64,000 bases of DNA, taken from the NCBI GenBank assembly GCA_963970005.1, contig CAXAMN010021362.1, positions 247,720 through 311,719 on the forward strand, written 5' to 3'. A model generated the notes under the pieces. The model was given only the letters and a program-made list of their open reading frames with translations. It had not been told where the DNA came from and made no database searches. The stretch comes from Durusdinium trenchii (taxonomy: Eukaryota; Sar; Dinophyceae; Suessiales; Symbiodiniaceae). How positions within the stretch are numbered: the stretch's first letter is position 1; each line of letters begins with the position of its first letter. This document shows, one piece after another, positions 23,303-35,701 of this stretch. The translations under genes and the position numbers were made by a program.

Positions 23303-26300
23303 ATTGTTCAACCCACCTGGATCAGGCCGCGAGCTCCGTCGACCCGCCTGTCTCGCTGGGCTCACCGGAGCCACACCGTGGACGTGCGGAACCGGTGGCT
23401 CGGCCCAGGTGCGGTCCCACTCAGACCCAAGGGGTCGCTGAGACGAAAAGAAACAGCCAACACGTATTGAACAGGTGCTAGGCCATATTTTAGGTACGCG
23501 TGAAAATGGTGAAAGCTGGAAATCCAGCGAGATTGATGTGATTCAGACTTTGCAAACCGTTGCAAACTACATTGGAACCTGGAACATTTCCATTTTGTTG
23601 CATTTGATTGTGAGAGGTGCCATGCTGGCATGCATTCAGCCTCAGTCGTGCCTAACTCTTGGCCAGGTGATGCGCCAGCAAGGAGAATGGGAGATCATGC
23701 CAGGAAATGCTGGGAATCAGGAAGAAAACAAAGGCAAAGCGCGCCTAACGCCATTGCTTGGATTCCCTTCATTCATGGGAGGATGCCTGTCTTGCATGAT
23801 GTCCGAACCATTTGAGCAGCTGTGATCTATCGGTATCGGCCTCTTTGGGCTCAGCACAAAGAGGCTTGACAAAGAAGTTCATGTTTCCTAGAGCTTTAAG
23901 CAAGCATAAGCAAGCATAGGTCCAGGAGGCATCCGGAAGCCGTGTGTGTTCGATATTCATCCAGTTTGAAGAGGCCAAACGTCGGGTGCACCGGCCGGGG
24001 TGACTGGGCGAGACCCACGAGACTGCCATGGAGGGTGACGAGACGTGACACAGCCGCCTGGCATTGTGCTCACCGTTGGGGAGAGAAGTTTTGTGTGTTG
24101 GGAGGAGGAGGAGGAGGAGGAGGCGGAGGAGGCCCTGGAAACCTCATTGTGTTTGAGAGGGTCACATGATGTTGTTCATGTCCACTCTCAGTGTGATGTT
24201 CACTCGCAGAGCTGGAGGGTGACTGGTTGGTGCCATTGGGTACGGAATAGTGAATAGTACGGACATGCCATTTGGGTGCTGTGTCCAAACTGCCCCCAGG
24301 TCGCTTACGAAAACCATATATGATTCGTCCAAGTATCGCTTGCGTTGAGTTCGGTTATAGCAGTCGCGGTTCTTTGAACGACGAACGGTGAACATCTCAG
24401 CCCGATCTATCATAATGTGGATGAAGGCTCTGGGCGAGGCAAACAGTTCGACTTCGGCAGCCAGGTGAGAATCTCTCGTGACACATTGATGTCGTTTCTG
24501 ATTGTTTCTTAGGAAAAGACACTCGTATAGTATGGTTCCCACCTTGAAAATCCACAGCCCACAGCTTCCCGGTCCCTCACGATCTTTTTCAGCTGCCGGG
24601 CCGGATGGGCGAGCCCATGTTCCCCAGGACATGGGGAGTGGAAACTCTGCGCTGAAGCACCAGCTGACCGACAAACAGGTCTCCGCGGAATGGCCGAGTT
24701 GAATATCAGGATTTGGTAACATTTTGGAAAGCTGGAAGCTGCAAGCAGACGACTCCATGTGTCCACCTTACTCCTCAAGATTCGGGCCAAACCTCCAAAG
24801 AGCACATGGCTCAGTGCAATGGAAATCACCTTTGGATGGACTTGAGGAATTGCTTATCAATACCGAGCCTGAAATTCAGTTCATTCACTTGCAACACTTC
24901 TTGACTTCCCAATATCATGGCGGACCCTAGAGGGGTATTGCCGGGGCGGGACGTGCAGAACGAAGCCGACTGTTCAGCTGACGATCCACCGGTCGAACAT
25001 GTGGAGGAACCCAACCTGAGGAGATGGTGATCGGAAGCTCCGGAGGTGTTGGAGCTGGGTTTCTTTGGTTTGGGGCTCCACCTTGGGTGTTTGGACCTTG
25101 GACCGGGGTAGCTGTTGGTGTTGGGATGTTCCGGGTCTCTCCCAGTGCCATTTTGTATGTGTTTCATCATCTTGGAGTCTTTTTAAGACATGAATGTGGA
25201 GGATGCAAAGAACCGACTCCTGTGCAGAGGATGCATCCGCTGAGCTCACCCAAGATTGCCCGGGGCCTTGATTGAGATCAGGGTCACTTATGTCACTTCG
25301 ACTGGATGAATTTGAGGGACTCAGGCGCTTTGGGCACTCTCTTAGAGCGGCTGGAGGTTGTGAGTTGGCTACAGGTTCCGGCTGACGCCTGGCTGGGACC
25401 CTGCTTGTGGCGTCTGACTGACATCCGAATGGGTGAGGTCCAGGCGGCCGAGACTCCAGCGGAGCTATGGAAGACAAGAAATCCAGAGGCGCTATGACAG
25501 CTTCGTGAAACGGATGTGTTGTGTTTCTATGTTTGTTCAAGAGTTGCATTTGCGCCTGCCCCGTTGGTTTTGGTCTGGTCCTTTGATGTCATTTAGACAG
25601 CCCTGTATAGTCAAGTCCAGAGATGACAGGCCTGGGTCATTGAGCATGATTCATTTACAACTTACAACGCAAGAGTTCCGAATTCACCAGTGAAAGGTGC
25701 CAGAAGTGATCCGGAAAGCTTGGCTGCTACCTGGACAAAACTAGTTTGCAAGACTTGTCCGGGGCAGGGAGCTACTTGTCTTTTGTTTTGCATATATGGT
25801 TTTTTCTTCAAGTGTTTGCCACCTTTCTTTGAGAGGTTCCAACAAATTTGGGGCATCCACTGTCCTTTGTTGCCTTTGGTTGGAAATTGCCGACCCTTGC
25901 ACAGTCAGAGGCAAGGTGTTTCCCTTGGATAGGTTTTACTGTACAGCAGGTATATATTTTTATGTAGAAATGTTGCTGTTAGGCTATTGAAATGCTCTTT
26001 GGCTCGTGCAGGCCATAGAAAATGGGTAGCAAATATAGTTTATACAGTATCAGTATCCATCGACTCTAAACCCACACCGACATGGCAAATCACTGATCAC
26101 ATCGTACGCAGCTTGAACCAGCAAGTCCCAGCTCAGCTGCCTTGCTACCCTAGCAACAACAGGTCAATTCAATTCCATTTACACAGGCCACGACAGGGAA
26201 CGGTGAACACAGAAATGGATCCGGTAGCGACTCCAACACCTTTTGCAGAACGAGCTAGTGCCTCTCAATGGAAGAACGAGGAAACGTGGTATTTTGTGAA

Positions 26301-27660
26301 CGACCCTGCCCTTTGTGCAAAGCTAGGAGCTGCTGAGGATAGGCATATTATGAACATATATGAACTGCTTTTTGAATGTTTCATATATGACTGCTATTCT
26401 AGAATTCTATAAATATATAGCATTCTGATTGGTCAACTAGCTAAGGACCTGAGGTGCCAGGCTGAGACGATGTGGAAGTCCAAGCTGGGAAATGTGGAGC
26501 TCCTGGACCGGCAGAGCCTTTTGGAGTGCAGAGATTGTTCAGGCGAATTTGGGAAGGAGGACTGGTATAAGGAATCATCAGCCGATTCCAACACAGTCGG
26601 GCTCGGTCTCTGTGGGGTCATGGATGGTGGCCGGAGGGCGGCCTGCGAATCTCAAGGCCTCCACTCCAACCCAAAGGACCCGTAGGACGGTGGCGTTGGC
26701 GCTAAGGCTACGTCGAACTGCTGCAGTCCGTCGGTCACACATTTCAGGAGGCGAACATTCTTCTGAAGGAGACTTGATGGGCTGGAAGAGCTCTGAAAAT
26801 ATGCTGACAAACTACTTGGTTGATGTGGTGTTCTAGGCAAGTGTATAGTTCGCAATTCTTTTTTTGGGGGGGCTATGATTATGTAGGGGGTGCAGCACAG
26901 ACAGAAAGAGAGTGTGTGTGTGTGAGAGAGAGTGTCATAGCAACTAGCAACTTGTTTCCTTGCAATTGTGCTCCAGGAGTGTCCAGGCAGCTCGTACATA
27001 CGCAGCTCGGCGGGGGGTGGTCAGTGGTTTTTTCTCACTGAAAACACACCATGTTCGCTACACAGCAAGCAGTTTGTGTGAAGAGCCACTCGATCAGCGG
27101 TTGAGGTGTGAAGGATTTCTTGGACTTCCTTTTCGCCTCGCCAAAGGTGCACGACTGTTGGCGTTTGAACAGCTTAGATGGAGCAGATCTAGAGCAGAAC
27201 CTGAGGCAAAAGCCATCGCCCGCACCGTCCTGTAATATCCTGCATACATCGGCATGCATTCATGTTTTTTTATGCATTGTCATATTTGTTGGAGTGTGGT
27301 TACTGCTAGGTACATCATGTTACATTTTTTAATTCTTGTGATTCATCCAAGAACTGGTATGCGCTGGCAGTGTTTCCTGCAGTATTATGTTGTGCCGTCG
27401 CAACAACAATGCTATGTTGATCGCCGGTGGAGGTGGACAAGGAAGATGTGCCGACATCACTGCAGAGCAGAGATGACGGAGAGAAGACGGAGAAGGCATC
27501 GATGCAGATAGCGCAAGCCTCATGTGAAGTGAGGAATTCGAGCGATCACCTGCAGGCCATGATCGACTCGTTACAGGAGGCCCTTGCTGCATCAGAGAAG
27601 CGTGCAGATCAGCAGGCCCTGCGGAGGGCGAGCAGTGCGAGCGCGCCTAACTGGGCCTAA
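23303..27660 (+). CDS. Plus-strand exon cluster ending in a coiled-coil C-terminus
   Basis: Exon candidates: 23303-23408 (IVQPTWIRPRAPSTRL, then SHTVDVRNRWLGP, GT donor, strong third-position bias), about 23927-24000 (SGSRVCSIFIQFEEAKRRV, which has the look of an RRM edge strand), about 24590-24678 (PQDMGSGNSALKHQLTDKQ, GT donor), 26197-26342 (ERASASQWKNEETWYFVND, GC donor), about 26461-26600 (AETMWKSKLGNVELLDRQS) and the terminal exon 27433-27660. The terminal exon (SLQSRDDGEKTEKASMQIAQ, then AMIDSLQEALAASEKRADQQ, TAA) is the firmest and is helical and charged. Not all phases chain, so the cluster may hold two genes. No function assigned. Confidence 0.35.
24100..24136. repeat. GGA/GAG trinucleotide microsatellite
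   Basis: About 11 copies of GGA with one C interruption. In two plus frames it would read Gly or Glu runs and on minus Pro runs; I treat it as non-coding. Confidence 0.85.
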
Positions 27661-28115
27661 CTGAAGGTTGTCCCCCACCTGAGTTCAATTCTTCTGAGGG
27701 CAGCAGTATATTAGTTGTTTCTATGTTTGCTTTGGCCACAGCTCCACAAGCGATGTATGTTAAAGGAAAGAGCTGTATTCTTTGGAAGATCCCTTGCTAC
27801 AATTCCAATCAGATAGTGTAGTTCCACTTGTGAGACAAGATCACATCTTTTTGCAGAATCATGATGGCATGTATGTATAATATATATATATATTGTCCTC
27901 CTCGTGGCCATGTTTCACGCTAACTACAGTACATCAAACACTTTCATGCCCCGATATGCCCCGCCAATTTGGGCAACCGTGTTGCACGTTTGAGCTTCTA
28001 ACAGAACAGGTGTTGGTTCATCCGGCTCAGTTCGTTTGAAATTGATCAGTGGTGTAGTTCGAACTTGATCGATGCATTTCACGACGGTGTCGGATGAGAT
28101 CTTGAAGCGTTGAAG

Positions 28116-28169
28116 GCCCAGTTGCTCGAAGAGCTTGCAGAAAAGGTTCGGCAGCTACAAGCCACCCAG
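28116..28169 (+). CDS. Single coiled-coil exon
   Basis: 54 bp between AAG|G and a GC donor (CAG|GCAGGG), phase 0 on both sides, reading AQLLEELAEKVRQLQATQ. It resembles the coiled-coil exons at 43.9-45.6 kb in length class, donor type and heptad pattern. I could not connect it to a gene; it may be an early exon of the helicase gene downstream. Confidence 0.35.
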
Positions 28170-28587
28170 GCAGGGATATATACAGAGTGTTGTGGGAGTT
28201 TGCAATGTTACTAGTAGTGACAGGACCAACACTGTAGTTGTGATGTAATTTTCTTTTCTCAGACGTATGTGCCTTGTTGTGGGCGTGAATCCGTCAAATG
28301 TACTCCTCCATCGAAGGCGATCATAGCCCTAAGCCAGGAGGATTGGCCTGCTGAAGTCCAAGCCACACCAAGTCGTCAAAAAGATCAAAGAAGGGTGGTG
28401 TAGGATATGCTGCTCTTCCCCAGTGTTGTCGCGACTTGGTGGGTTGTGACTTAGGCGTTGTTCCAGAATTCTGTCCAGCGTGTCCTTTCCAAATGCTGAT
28501 TGTCGTATTTTTTTAGAATAATAACATGTTCTCGTATGTTCCAACTGTTCTTTTGTAGCAATGACACACAAGACGGACCCATCATAA

Positions 28588-28745
28588 CCACGGGGAACTC
28601 CCTCTCTCCCCTATCCCCCGTCTCCCTTTGTCCCTCTTTGCGTCGCTTCTGCTGTCTCCCTCTTTCTCTCCCTCGCCCTGTCCCTCTCACTCTCCCGCTC
28701 CTTTTCCTTAACCCTTTTGCCGCTCCTTCTGCTTTTGAAACACTC
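28588..28745. other. Pyrimidine-rich tract
   Basis: About 150 bp, nearly all C and T on the plus strand (CTCTCCC and CCCTCTTT-type blocks). A weaker CT-rich stretch follows at 29185-29290. No coding bias. Open frames here are compositional. Confidence 0.6.
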
Positions 28746-29772
28746 CCAGTAAAAGTAAAACACAAGACTGTGTGGAAAAAACAACGCATCTTCACCCTTC
28801 TTCTGCGAGCCTGTTGTGTACAAGTATTGTGTGCCACTGCTTGTTGTTGTTGTTGTTCTATTGGCACCAATTTTTGGGCAACTTCACCCTTGAACAAAGA
28901 GCAACTTCATCATTCGGCACTGCCGTCCCGTGGGGTCACAAAATGCTGCTCCAAACGCGGAGTTTCGAAAAATGTGTAGCAAGGTTTCAGTGATAACTCC
29001 CATACTGCACAGGGTGCTGACAATGCACCAACCACGTCGACGGGTTTGTTCAAAGTTTCAGTCAGATTGCCTATGTAGTAACTTCTCGCCTTGAGCGCGG
29101 TCAACAGCTGTGTTGCATAATTAGTGATCTGGCTGACCCCTGAGCTTGGCGATAGAGGCTTCACAAGACTGATTGGCTCAAAACATGTTCTCCCTCTTTT
29201 CTTTGCTTCCTTTTCCGCACTTTTGCGACTTTGATAGCTACTTGTGCCCTCCCTTGTCCTTCAGTTATTTCCATCTTCATCTTTAAAACCTGTGTGCGCT
29301 GTCTTCTATATATACATTTATTTGCAGTACCCTACTTCATGAACCGCTCTGCCCTCTCCTGCATATTAAAGGCCCTTCCCTTACCCTCATGCAATGCATT
29401 GCTTTCCACTCCTCATTCCTGAATTTGCTCTTCAAACGCTTTTACCCGCTTACTGCTTCCCTCTCTAGATTCCAGAGTTTCAGTTCGAGAGGAGAGGAGA
29501 GGAGAGGAGACATATTTTTTTTCGACATTCCATCTCGCCGAGTGCTGTTGAGAATTTATAAGCACCGCAGGCTAAACCTTGGAGTGCAAGCTTGCACTTT
29601 GTTTTGCCTCGCGATAGCCAAACAACGACCATCAACAACCCATTCGTGTGAGGGCGGCACCCCGAGTCATCAGTCACAAATCGATGGCCGCTCATGAGGT
29701 GAATTGACCATTGATCCCAATCCAAGGTCGGACTTTTTCCGCATTTAAGGTCCAGCGTTGTTTGGTGTCCAG

Positions 29773-32700
29773 GGACTTTCCTCATCAACCAATTGAATGG
29801 TTCCTGGACATCAATATGTTGTTTCCATTCCACATTGAGGTGCGTTAGCCTATGATTTTCTGTTCTGGACATTTGATAACAGTTGGTGCTGAACTGTTTT
29901 TCTTTTTGATGGAATGTTGGAAGCATCGGAAAGACTCCCACATGGTTGAGTGCAGGCAAGTTCAATGCAAAGGTTGTCCACCCACCACCTCCCCACAGGG
30001 TGCAAGTAGGCGAGGTTCGGGCATTATTTTCTCCAATTTATCATATCAGTATCGAGCTGCTGGTTCTTGATTACCAGCGGAGGCCCACAAACAAGATGCA
30101 TTGTCTCCGGCATCACTGTTGCTGGACAAGCAGAAGGAGATGATGGAGCAAGCTTTGGCCCTGCAAGAACAGTTTGAGGAAGATGAAGCACTGGAGGAAG
30201 ATGAGGAACTCCAGGAAGAAGGGGGGTCAAAATTAAAAGAGGAAGAGAAAGAGGAAGAAGTGCAAGACGAAGAGGAAAAGGAAAAGAGTAGCAGGCGTAG
30301 AGAGGTTGATCAGGCAAAGCACTGGAGATTCCAGGGCATTGCTTATGGAGCCTCAGGAAACTTCAATGAGATGAAACAATTGCTTGAGAAAGCCTTGGCA
30401 TTGTTTCACAAGCACTATGAAGAGGAGCATCCAGAGATTGCATTAACATTGATATTCCTTAGCAAAGCCTACCAGTCTCTGAAAGATCATGACATGGCGA
30501 AGAAGGAGCTTTACGAGGTCGGAAAGATCTTGTCATTCCACAAGAGGCTGATTTTACCGCTTCGCTTCACAGTGAAAGAGGGCCCTTCAGTGCTGCGCTA
30601 CATCGAGGAGGCGACATTTCTAGGCCGTTTCAAAGCAGGAGCCAAATTTATCTATGCATCCTACCCAGGCAAATTCAAAGGTGGGTGGCACATACTCGTC
30701 AGTGACGATGGTGAGTACAGTGAGGAGAGTGTGGCCTGCGTCTACTGCTGCACACGACAAGAAGGTTTGGGTGAACATGTTCCTGACCGAAGGGACTCCA
30801 AAGCTCCCTGTTACTGTCGGCGGATCTATGGAGAGGGGAATCCTAAGAACAGGAATCACATCACGCATCTTGGCCTGGATTTGTTCTTTTCGCAACATGT
30901 TTCCCAAATTCAGCAGACCATGTTCCTTTCTCTTTAGGAACTTCGATAATTCTGAGGTTTGGATACCTCTTCGAAGTTGGGCCGCCGTACGATGATGCGG
31001 AGCACATGAAGAATGCCCGAGAAACTGCAGCTGCCATGAATGCCGTTCTTGTCCGCAAAGATGCCAGTCCAAAGGAATACCGGGAGGCCGTTGAAAAAGC
31101 CAAAAAAGCGTGGTCAGATCATGGTAAACGTCCGGCTTGGGGGTGCAAATGGTACGATGTGTCTTTTCTGCAAGAAGCTTTGCCGTGTTCCTGTGTTCCT
31201 TCAGTACTTGTAGGTGTTGAAATGAAACATAAGAATTTTGAAGTGCAGCTAAGGTGTGGTTCGACAACATGGAAAAGGGAGTGGATACAGGACAGAAACC
31301 GGTAGTCGTTTACTATCCCAATATGGTTGGCCTGGGCAAGGTCTCAATGGAAGACTTGTCGAACCCTGACGTGCCTTTGTGGGATTCGGACTCCTCAAAC
31401 CGGGGTCTAGGAGGATCCCAGAAAGTGGAGGTCGCGACCATGGACTGCATGAGACAACAACATGGTCCTGGTTCTGCCAGGGATTACATCGAGATGGATG
31501 TTACAACATTCATGAATCTGTCTCTGTCTGTCGATGATAGAGTTATAGGCTGGAACGAGGACAAGGGCAAGTGGATGAGCGGAGTGATCACAAGGAAAGG
31601 AGAACTTGAGCCACGTAACAAAGAAGACGCGTGTTTCAGGTGGACAGTGCAGGTCCATGAGTCTGAAGAGTGTTTCGAAACCAGCCGAATCCGACCTGAC
31701 AAGGGTGAAATGGATGGGCTTGAGGAGAAGTTGGTACAGAAAGATTTCGTCAGATCATTGAAAAAGTCCCTCCCAAAAGGTCAGCAACTCATCAGCACCT
31801 GTCCCAGGAAGGAATGGCTTCAGGATGGCGCCCCTGCCATGACCTTCGACATTCGAAGCCAAGATGTTGCATCAATCCAAAAGCTGTGCAGCGATGTCCT
31901 GTGTGGTGATTTCGAAGTCTCCTTCAACAGAGCTGCCTTCCAGCATCAGACAAACACGGCTGGCTCTCCTGGTGAGAAGATTGACTATTGGCAGCTGCAG
32001 GTCAACAAGACGGAGTTTGTGAAAGCCTACAAAAGCATGCTCATGAGCTCGACGAGACTCACCCCACATCAACAAGATCGACTCTCCAAGCTAGATGGAA
32101 GTCAACATTTCCACTTGAAAGCAGCCGCTGGTTCCGGAAAGACCTTTGTCGCCGCTCACAAGGTGGTCAACACTTTGCTTGAGAAAGATGAAGGACGGGT
32201 GTTATTTGTAGCTCCCTGCAAGTCGCTGTGCCTTCATTTTGTGCGATGGCTTTTGGCAATGGATACAGGATTTGGTGCTGAAGAACGTATTTGCTCTCGC
32301 CTCAAACTGATGTGCGAACCCTACAAGAGCTTCATGACGGTGAGCGTCACTGACAAGAAGCAACTGCAGCTTCCAGAAGAGAAAAGCTCCGTCGAAGCAC
32401 AGTTCATCCTTGCCGTCGTAGATGAGGCTCACGACATATTCCGCTCAGATGTCGATCAGGGATTGCTGAAAGAAACTTTGCGGAGATCCAATCAATGTAT
32501 CCTACTTTCCGACCTATCTCAGTCTTCCGCGTGGGATCAGAATTACCATGACCTTGGTCACTATGACGAAGTCTACCTCACGCAGAATGTGCGCAGCACC
32601 GAGCGAGTTGTGCTGGGCGCAAAGCCGTTTCAATTGAGTCCCGAACATGAGCAGGGAGATGTGGTTTCCATCGGCTCCAATGGCCCTCCGTTGAAGACCT

Positions 32701-34568
32701 ACATCTTTGAGAGAGAAGAGACAGGATCGCCACCATTCCAAGAATACTGCCGGCACATCATAGCAGCTCTCAAACATGTCGTGTCTTCCTATCCGGGCCT
32801 GAGCTTTCACCACAACGTAGCCATCATTGTACCAGACCTTGATTTCCTCAATAGCTTTCAAGAGCATTTGAAAAAGGCTCTCAAGGAAGAGATTGTACAG
32901 ACGACGCTTTCCAAAAGATTGGGCCTCATCAGCTTTGAGGAGTCGCTCTCCTACCTGGTCTCGCCCGATGCAGCGGACGAGGGCTCCATTGAGGAGCTTA
33001 TTTTGGATTCCATCGGCAATGCCAAGGGACTAGAGCAGCTCATTGTTATAGTGGTTGGCATGGACGCTCAAATCAAATCCCAAGGCGCTTGGGACTGGGA
33101 AACTGTAAAAGGTCCAAGCAGAATTGATAACTCATGATGATGTTTGATAACTCCATATACAACTCCCATCACGAATCCTCCTTGAAGCCTTTTTCAGAAG
33201 CGGACTATCTTCCATGCAGTTGCTATACCCAAAGGCTGTACGTGTGCTACTTGCTTGCCAACGTGTTTGAACCCAACCATGCAACATCATGCAACATCTT
33301 CCATCAGGCTGTACGAGTGCTGTTTGTCTCCATCTTCCAGAATGCACTTCTTTGAGCAAACGGCTGTTTTTGTTTTTGGGTGCTGTTCGGGCTCTCATTG
33401 GTTTTATGTATGGTTTGTAAAATCCAATCGTGCAGCATCATGCAACAATGGATGTTTTCGAGTGTTCATCACCCTGTGAGTTTTCCTCTGCACAGGTGAT
33501 GCACATGACTTGGCAACACGTGCCCGCTTGTACCAAAGCATCACGCGGGCTCAGTTGACCGCGGTTGTGGTCAATGAACTTTTACCAGATGGATGGCTTG
33601 CACATTTGGCTACATGCAAGTTGAAAGAAGGCCAGTTTCAGAAGCAAGAAGCACACATGGAATCCGATACAGCGGTGGCCACCAAATTGGTGCAAGAGAT
33701 TCAAGCAAGGGGGCCTGAAGAACGCCCTGCACACAGAGAAGATCCACCCTTGGAAACTATTGCCACTGCTTTGCCGAATGGTTCGGAAGAACCCGCTGCC
33801 TCAGCTCCTTCACGATCTCCAAGCAAACCTTCAGCTCCCCCAACTGAGCAGAAAAAGACAGTGATCGGGATGCGTCCCAGTTCCGTGTGGGACACCAGCC
33901 AAAACAGCACTCCCTCGCCAATCTACGACCTGAAGTTCGACCCTATGAAGCCCCAATCTGCATTCAAGATGCTGAAGTCTCAGCTGCGCCAAGTTCCTCT
34001 ACCCGCCACTTGTCCCTGCCCCGAGGATGTTCTCGTTTGCTGGTACAACTCGGCTGATGAGAAGCTCAGTGGTGGCGAACTCCAAAGACGGAAGCGGCTC
34101 TATTTGTTCCACCGCAACGGCGCCTTTCTTCGGAGAGAGGATTTCTGGTTCTTCGCCGCCTCGGAGGCGTCGGAGGACCCGGAGCTTGCCGCCCGCGCCG
34201 TTCGGGGCGCTACCAGGTACATTTTCGAGGGCCGCTACGCGGTGGCACCGGCCGAGCGGCGGGTGACGGTCACCTGGGATCGACGTGCTTTTGCCGACTG
34301 CACCGGAGCCGCCGCCGCACCCAGAGAGGTGCGCTTCGGGCCGTGGGGTGCATTTGGTCGTGGTGATGGGTTCGTCTACGACCTGGAAGAGTTGTCCGAA
34401 AGGTCAAAGAGGCCGGGCGTGAAGCCGTTGGCCTGGCCGGATCACCAGCTGTCGGAAGAGACGTTGAAGGATTTGGAAGAGCAAAGGAAGAAGGATGGGT
34501 CTTGGAATCCGGAGAATCTATGGTTCTTCACCGCAGACCTTGGTGGACGACATCGTGGACATGTATAA
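29773..34568 (+). CDS. TPR-containing superfamily-1 (UvrD-like) helicase
   Basis: Exons 29773-29839 (probable), 30083-30710, 30938-31123, 31249-33111 and 33496-34568 (TAA). Every junction phases: split Gly codons at 30710/30938 and 33111/33496, split Ala at 31123/31249. From 30083 the frame closes at 1249 residues. Order: an acidic Glu/Lys-rich segment (residues about 30-75); TPR-like helices (KHWRFQGIAYGASG, NFNEMKQLLEKALALFHKHY, IALTLIFLSKAYQSLKDHD); a linker; then a full SF1 core: Walker A GSGKT (about 566), VLFVAPCKSLC, Walker B DEAH (about 663), ILLSDLSQ, LTQNVRSTERVV, GNAKGLEQLIVIVVG and motif VI RARLYQSITRAQ. SF1A enzymes are 3'-5' DNA or RNA translocases. The C-terminal exon adds WFF-containing segments (EDFWFFAASEASEDPEL). 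Codon bias moves to another frame at 34537 (see findings), so the 3' end may be mis-stated. Confidence 0.75.
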
Positions 34569-34620
34569 TTACATCAGATCTCAAAACCAAAATATTGTTT
34601 CACGGCCTTTCGATGCCTGA

Positions 34621-35701
34621 ATTGAGTCGCTGCAGCGCAAAGGCGTAGCAGATTAATGGATCAGGTCCCTGGCCTACCCATTTCTGCAAGTTCACCAGCC
34701 AAGAACATGGGTTTCAGGGGTTATAAGACACATTGTGCATAAGACATTGTTTGACCTATTTTGTGTCCTTCATTGTTTGGGGCGGCTGGGGATTTGCGTC
34801 AGTTCGCTTGGCAAGTGAAGAAGAATGATTGCAGAGCATGCTGGAATGTTGAGTTGTGCAATACTTGTGTGCGCTGACACCGCATTCTTGATCGTTGATG
34901 TTCATTGCCTCACTTCTGAGTGGTGTGCTCAAGCGGGCCGTGGCATTTCTATGCATTTCTCATGTTCTCAAGCTGTTGTGACATTTCGAATGACCAAACC
35001 AAAGGTGCTGAAGCCGAAACGAGTAGAGAAAGATGATTAACAAACGCCCACGTTACATGGCGTAGAACCCACGAACGATTGGGGAGTTCTCACAGTCTAG
35101 TCGAGTCCCGTAGGCCGATGGTGGAAACATGTGGAAACCTTAAAAGCTCCCATCTACAAGTCAAGAGTCAAGGTGGACTTGAGGCAGAAAATCAATCAAT
35201 TCCAACCACCTTCCAAACAATTCAGCCAGCTGATGTGCTGGTCCTGTCAGGACTGAGGCACTGCTTATTGATGTCAAGTTGTTATGTTAGATGCTTTTGC
35301 ATGATCTTGTTTGCGTTTGTCTCATCTCATTGTGTTCGAACGGCATCCATTCATTGTGAAAATAAGCTCACAGAGCACGTGTTCGAACTGCATCCATTCA
35401 TTGTGAAGATAAGCTCACAGAGCACACACCCTTGCTGCTTCATTTCTTGATGTTCAACCAGGAGATAAGTGGAATGTCGTGGAGCGCCAACGACTGAGGC
35501 ATTCTTGAATGTGTTTCAATGAAATGTACGTCATACTTCTGTCATTTTATAGATTTGAACATGTTCAATAGTATAATGTTCATGCATATTTTAATATGAT
35601 ATGTGCAGCGTTGTTATTGTTTGGTGATTTGTCATGAGGCATGATTCGGCATGATTGAGCTCTGAGCAACCTAACCTTTTGCATGCTTTCGCCACTGGCA
35701 G
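34621..35701. other. Spacer after the helicase gene
   Basis: No exon with third-position bias was seen. It contains the 47-bp tandem duplication at 35334-35428 (listed separately). Confidence 0.4.
35334..35428. repeat. Tandem duplication of about 47 bp
   Basis: Two adjacent, nearly identical copies: GTTCGAACGGCATCCATTCA.. and GTTCGAACTGCATCCATTCA.., each followed by TTGTGAA(A/G)ATAAGCTCACAG and AGCAC. The few differences suggest a recent duplication. Confidence 0.85.

Noticed and set aside
24070-24288. Minus-strand poly-Pro protein
   Set aside because: Reverse reading of the GGA microsatellite.
24974-25549. Long minus frame rich in Pro/Ser/Gln
   Set aside because: Weak third-position bias, no splice support, and overlapped by better or equal plus-strand readings (for example RLQRSYGRQEIQRRYDSFVK).
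28451-28979. Plus frame rich in Leu/Pro and minus frame rich in Arg/Glu/Lys at 28.5-29.0 kb
   Set aside because: Products of the pyrimidine tract; no third-position bias or splice sites.
30620-31270. Minus frame of 216 codons over the helicase gene
   Set aside because: Shadow of the plus-strand exons 30083-30710 and 30938-31123, whose phases and domains are well supported.
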